Assembly (NCBI GenBank): GCA_002701145.1
Contig: PAEE01000053.1
Location: 5,456-14,497, forward strand
Length of the DNA: 9,042 nucleotides
From: Methanobacteriota archaeon
GTDB lineage: Archaea > Thermoplasmatota > Poseidoniia > Poseidoniales > Poseidoniaceae
Reading direction: 5' to 3'
Shown: piece by piece, positions 6,250-9,042 of the stretch
Layout of the letters: each line of letters opens with the position of its first letter
Numbering within the stretch: position 1 is the stretch's first letter
Notes under the pieces: generated by a model
Database searches by the model: none
The model's input: the letters and a program-made list of their open reading frames with translations, nothing else
What the model was told of the DNA's origin: nothing
Translations under genes and position numbers: made by a program

Positions 6250-8775
6250 ATGGTTGTACGACCGAAGCCAGGTGTTCAGGAGAGAATCCTGTTACATTTA
6301 TCTGATTTTTCAGACTTTATGAGTTCGGTAGAAGTACCATTTGCTCTGTCACAAATGGGTATCGCAAATGCAGTAGCAATCGCCCGCTCCAATGTACCGA
6401 GAGCAATATCTGGATTGAAAGACCAAGGTTTACTTGTGGAGAGACAAGCGCATGTTCAAGGGGTTAGTCGTAAACGTAAAGCATACTTTTTGACCGACCC
6501 TGGAATGAACCTCGCGGAAGAAACTTGGAAAAGATTGAGAGAGTTCCCTCTTAGAGCAATTCTTCCTGACGGAAATGCAATCACTTCGACTCTTGGAGAT
6601 ATCCAAGACAAATTACCATTCAATATGCGCCCTGTGGATGTAATAAGATATCTTGACGATAACGGAGTATTGGATGTACGCTCACTTTCCGCTGATTTAG
6701 TGGAGCGTGACTTGTCGAAGCATGTCGAGAAGCAATTGGTGACAAGTTTAGGAGATCTACCAAGGTTAAGGCACTTTTATGGGCGCTCAACCGAACTGGA
6801 AAACATGGTCAATTTACTCGAAGCTCGTTCTACCACTTTGATGATACCTGGTATCGCTGGAATAGGTAAAACATCCATGGCTGCAAAAGTGATTGAATCA
6901 TTTATGCATCGCAGAAACCTGTTGTATCATCGATGTCAAGATTGGGATGGTAGCCGTGCTTTCTTCGAAAGTATTGCAGATTGGCTGTCTAGCATCGGAG
7001 ATTCGATGTTGGCGGATTATATCTCTGCGACACCAGTCCCTCAGGCTGCAGATGCTGCTAGAATAATCACCGATGCTCTATCAAACTCTCCAGCATTGAT
7101 TGTAATAGATGATTATCACAAAGTAAGTGATAAGACTCTACATCAAACCATTCAAGCATTATCGAGAGGTCTGGTTGAATGCGAAGGCGATGTTGGTTTA
7201 GTCATATTTTCCCGTTCATTCCGAGAAGTAGTTCCACTGAAAGATGCAGATGGTAGAATCGTATCCTTAGTATTACCACTTGAAGGATTAGACCAAGAAT
7301 CCACACGTTCACTATTGTCTGCTTTTGATGACTTAGACCAAGAAAAGTTACTCTACATCCACTCACTGAGTCGAGGCCACCCTCTAGTTCTTGAATTGAT
7401 AAATCGGGGTGCTTCTGCAGGTGCTTTCCATGAATCTCTTGAAAATTATGTTAATATCGAAATTTTCTCCAAATTATCGGGTGAACAAAAGAGACTTCTA
7501 GGGGCATTATCGATTTTCAGAGAACCTATCCCTCTAGATGCTATTACCGAACAAGGATTGAATGTGGACGAGCTAGACTCCCTGGTTGAATCTGGATTGG
7601 CTAGGCAAGCAGATTCCGATACTTACGATGTCCACGATTTGATTCGTGAATTCTTGTTGCAAAGCTTAGACGGACAAGCGAAAGAAGAACTCCACAACAA
7701 AGCGGTTTCGTGGTATGAGAAGCAAAGTTCTGGAAGCCAAATTGCTCTCGAATTGATTTACCATCTAATTTCGTCATCTAGACATGAGGATGCTACTGCG
7801 ATAATTGTTGAGCAAGGTCGTGATTTGATTAAAGAAGGTCACATTGAACTTCTTGGTCTGTTAGAATCCATTGATACAACCTCGGTTGCCGCCGAGAGTG
7901 CTTGTAGAATAGACAGATTACGTGGAGAGGTGTTGGCGCTTCTTGGTCGATTTGATGAAGCAGAAGATGCCTTCAATCAGGCTAAGCCACCTGCTGAAGC
8001 CGCCGGTCTAAACGATGTGATAGCAGACATCATGTCCAATCTTGCAGACATTGCCCTAAAACGAGGAGATTCAGATTCGAGTCTCAACATGCACCGCAAA
8101 GCATTGGAATTGTTCATCTCCATGAAAGATGCTCTCGGTGCTGCTAGGTCATACAACAACATGGGTTACATTTTGCGACGCAGTGGTGACAATACCAAGG
8201 CTCTTGAGGCATATGCCGAAGTTGAAAAAATACTCTCAGAAAACGATTCGTTGGACCTTCTATCGGCTCAAATTGTATTGGCACGCTCCCTGCTAGACTT
8301 GGGTGAGCATACCAGAGCAAGAGACCATGCATTATCTTCCTATGAACGGTCAGAATCTTCAGAGGACCCAATTCTACATGCCCGAGCCAGAGCCGTATTA
8401 GGTCGTTATTATGCCAAGACTGGAGATGCAGATTTAGCACTTCATCACTATACGGATGCCCTTGCAACAATGGGTGAAGCCGGTGACCCGTTGGCACTTG
8501 TAGAAGTTTCAATCTTGTTAGGTGAGGTTCTGCAGGACAGTGGGCGGATAGACGAGGCACTTGAGCGATATAGAGAAGCCCTAATCATTTCTGAAGCGAA
8601 CGATTTGCGCATGCAAATAGGTGAATTGTTAGCTAGACTAGGCGGTGTAGCCCCAGATCGTCAAAGGCGAATGGAGTATCTACAACGTGCACTCTCAGTT
8701 TTCCGTGAATTAGGCGCACAAACCAGAATGCGAGAAGTGCAAATGATGGTTCACACTGCGGTAATGGGACGCTGA
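6250..8775 (+). CDS. Winged-helix / STAND NTPase / TPR transcriptional regulator (MalT/AfsR-like architecture)
   Basis: The 841-residue product is cytoplasmic: no signal peptide or membrane segment is visible. Residues 9-95 form a MarR-like winged helix, with recognition helix SNVPRAISGLKDQGLL (47-62) and a basic wing (QGVSRKRKAYFLT, 70-82). Residues 101-165 are a linker or second small helical domain. The NTPase begins at HFYGRSTELE (175-184). It has Walker A GIAGIGKTS (201-209; K207, T208), Walker B ALIVIDD (282-288), a sensor-like VIFSRS (318-323) and the STAND GHP motif (376-378). A second winged helix at about 405-472 ends in VHDLIREFL (461-469), like the MHD/regulatory motif. About seven TPR-type helical pairs fill 550-830. 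In known STAND regulators, ligand or partner binding at the repeats switches ADP to ATP and drives oligomerisation. Here the N-terminal winged helix suggests DNA binding as output. The signal is unknown; the preceding surface protein is a candidate partner. The stop abuts the stop of the convergent gene. Confidence 0.88.
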   Translation: MVVRPKPGVQERILLHLSDFSDFMSSVEVPFALSQMGIANAVAIARSNVPRAISGLKDQGLLVERQAHVQGVSRKRKAYFLTDPGMNLAEETWKRLREFPLRAILPDGNAITSTLGDIQDKLPFNMRPVDVIRYLDDNGVLDVRSLSADLVERDLSKHVEKQLVTSLGDLPRLRHFYGRSTELENMVNLLEARSTTLMIPGIAGIGKTSMAAKVIESFMHRRNLLYHRCQDWDGSRAFFESIADWLSSIGDSMLADYISATPVPQAADAARIITDALSNSPALIVIDDYHKVSDKTLHQTIQALSRGLVECEGDVGLVIFSRSFREVVPLKDADGRIVSLVLPLEGLDQESTRSLLSAFDDLDQEKLLYIHSLSRGHPLVLELINRGASAGAFHESLENYVNIEIFSKLSGEQKRLLGALSIFREPIPLDAITEQGLNVDELDSLVESGLARQADSDTYDVHDLIREFLLQSLDGQAKEELHNKAVSWYEKQSSGSQIALELIYHLISSSRHEDATAIIVEQGRDLIKEGHIELLGLLESIDTTSVAAESACRIDRLRGEVLALLGRFDEAEDAFNQAKPPAEAAGLNDVIADIMSNLADIALKRGDSDSSLNMHRKALELFISMKDALGAARSYNNMGYILRRSGDNTKALEAYAEVEKILSENDSLDLLSAQIVLARSLLDLGEHTRARDHALSSYERSESSEDPILHARARAVLGRYYAKTGDADLALHHYTDALATMGEAGDPLALVEVSILLGEVLQDSGRIDEALERYREALIISEANDLRMQIGELLARLGGVAPDRQRRMEYLQRALSVFRELGAQTRMREVQMMVHTAVMGR

Positions 8776-8793
8776 TTAGAAATCAGGTCTTTT
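8772..8793 (+). terminator. Hairpin and T-run across the convergent stop-stop junction
   Basis: CTGATT (8772-8777) pairs perfectly with AATCAG (8781-8786) across a 3-base AGA loop, followed by GTCTTTT to 8793. The stem contains the TGA of the STAND gene and the TAA (reverse strand) of the opposite gene. It is terminator-like for the plus strand. On the minus strand no T-run follows the stem. Confidence 0.45.
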
Positions 8794-9042
8794 GGTCGAA
8801 AGATAAGTTACTCCTTCGTCATGAACAATCCATATTTGGGATATTCCAGATAATGAGATTCTACCATCGTATGTTCCTGTTCCTGTAGCAGAAATTGAAA
8901 CATCTCTATCAAGGGGGTTTTCTGGATGGTCGAGATGAAGCCCTTCATCGTCAAGTGTCAGAACAAATAGTGATTCATCAGCTTCAGTCTGCCGCCAATC
9001 AACGACTTCCGCATAACTAACGCTAGCATCTTCTCGGCTAGC
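8776..9042 (-). CDS. C-terminal fragment of an unrecognised protein
   Basis: On the reverse strand one frame is open from the right edge (9042) to a TAA at 8778-8776, giving 88 residues; the start lies outside the window. The fragment contains EVVDWRQTEADESLFVLTL, a D/E/H-rich segment (DDEGLHLDHPENPLDRD) and a strand-rich end with VSISATGTGTYDGRISLSG and IWIVHDEGVTYL. It ends STKRPDF. Composition and the absence of stops over 88 codons support a real gene. I do not recognise the family. The strand-rich, Gly/Thr/Ser-containing end could be a secreted or pilin-like beta domain, but no diagnostic motif or membrane helix is visible in this piece. It converges on the STAND gene with no bases between the two stop codons, so it belongs to a separate transcript. 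Confidence 0.65.
   Translation of the reverse strand, partial: ASREDASVSYAEVVDWRQTEADESLFVLTLDDEGLHLDHPENPLDRDVSISATGTGTYDGRISLSGISQIWIVHDEGVTYLSTKRPDF

Noticed and set aside
8144..8560. 138-codon open frame on the minus strand inside the STAND gene
   Set aside because: It is antisense to well-formed TPR repeats and its His/Leu/Pro-rich translation has no domain pattern.
6250..8775. Antiphage STAND (Avs-type) defence protein
   Set aside because: There is no nuclease, protease or other effector domain at the N-terminus; it has a winged helix instead, and the neighbours are envelope genes with no other defence or mobile elements.
9022..9042. Two GCTAGC palindromes 15 bases apart at the right edge
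   Set aside because: Both encode Ala-Ser in the minus-strand frame and nothing else around them repeats; probably chance codon use.
1..9042. tRNA, rRNA, CRISPR array, insertion sequence or attachment site
   Set aside because: Nearly all the sequence is accounted for by long coding frames. The intergenic gaps are under 200 bases and show no tRNA-like fold, regularly spaced repeats or terminal inverted repeats.

Overview
The window looks like a chromosomal segment of a marine planktonic archaeon, most likely Marine Group II / Poseidoniales (Thermoplasmatota). The reasons are indirect: moderate GC with AT-rich intergenic DNA, ATG starts with purine-rich Shine-Dalgarno sites, and large acidic Ig-like surface proteins held by one C-terminal membrane helix. 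A membrane-tethered S8 protease and an archaeal-style winged-helix/STAND/TPR protein also fit. No rRNA or other marker gene is present, so the assignment is an inference from gene style.

Layout. (1) 1-404, plus strand: the C-terminal 133 residues of a surface protein that begins outside the window, with a CARDB-like beta-sandwich, one membrane helix and a short basic tail. (2) 500-1714, plus: a subtilisin-family (S8) protease with an uncleaved N-terminal membrane helix and a complete Asp/His/Asn/Ser active site. Its first 120 bases are open in a second frame, and that frame has the better ribosome-binding site, so the N-terminus is uncertain. (3) 1715-1908: a very AT-rich intergenic region with two copies of an AATAT-N2/3-ATATT inverted repeat, probably the promoter of the next gene. 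(4) 1909-6195, plus: a 1428-residue secreted, membrane-anchored protein. It has a signal peptide, right-handed beta-helix, carboxypeptidase-regulatory-like domain with a Cys-bracketed Asp-rich calcium-type loop, about five Ig/cadherin-like domains, a membrane helix, and a cytoplasmic tail ending in a Trp-rich motif. (5) 6250-8775, plus: an 841-residue winged-helix + STAND NTPase + TPR protein, 54 bases downstream and probably in the same operon. (6) 8776-9042, minus: the last 88 residues of an unrecognised protein whose stop codon directly abuts the stop of gene 5, with a hairpin spanning the junction.

How they may work together. Genes 4 and 5 are the most suggestive pair: a large cell-surface protein with a distinct cytoplasmic tail, followed in the same probable operon by a STAND protein able to bind ATP and DNA and carrying a TPR sensor/scaffold. 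With the membrane-tethered protease just upstream, this could be an envelope-sensing or surface-adhesion module with its own transcriptional regulator. That link is inference from gene order and domain architecture only. No mobile element, CRISPR array, tRNA or rRNA was seen.
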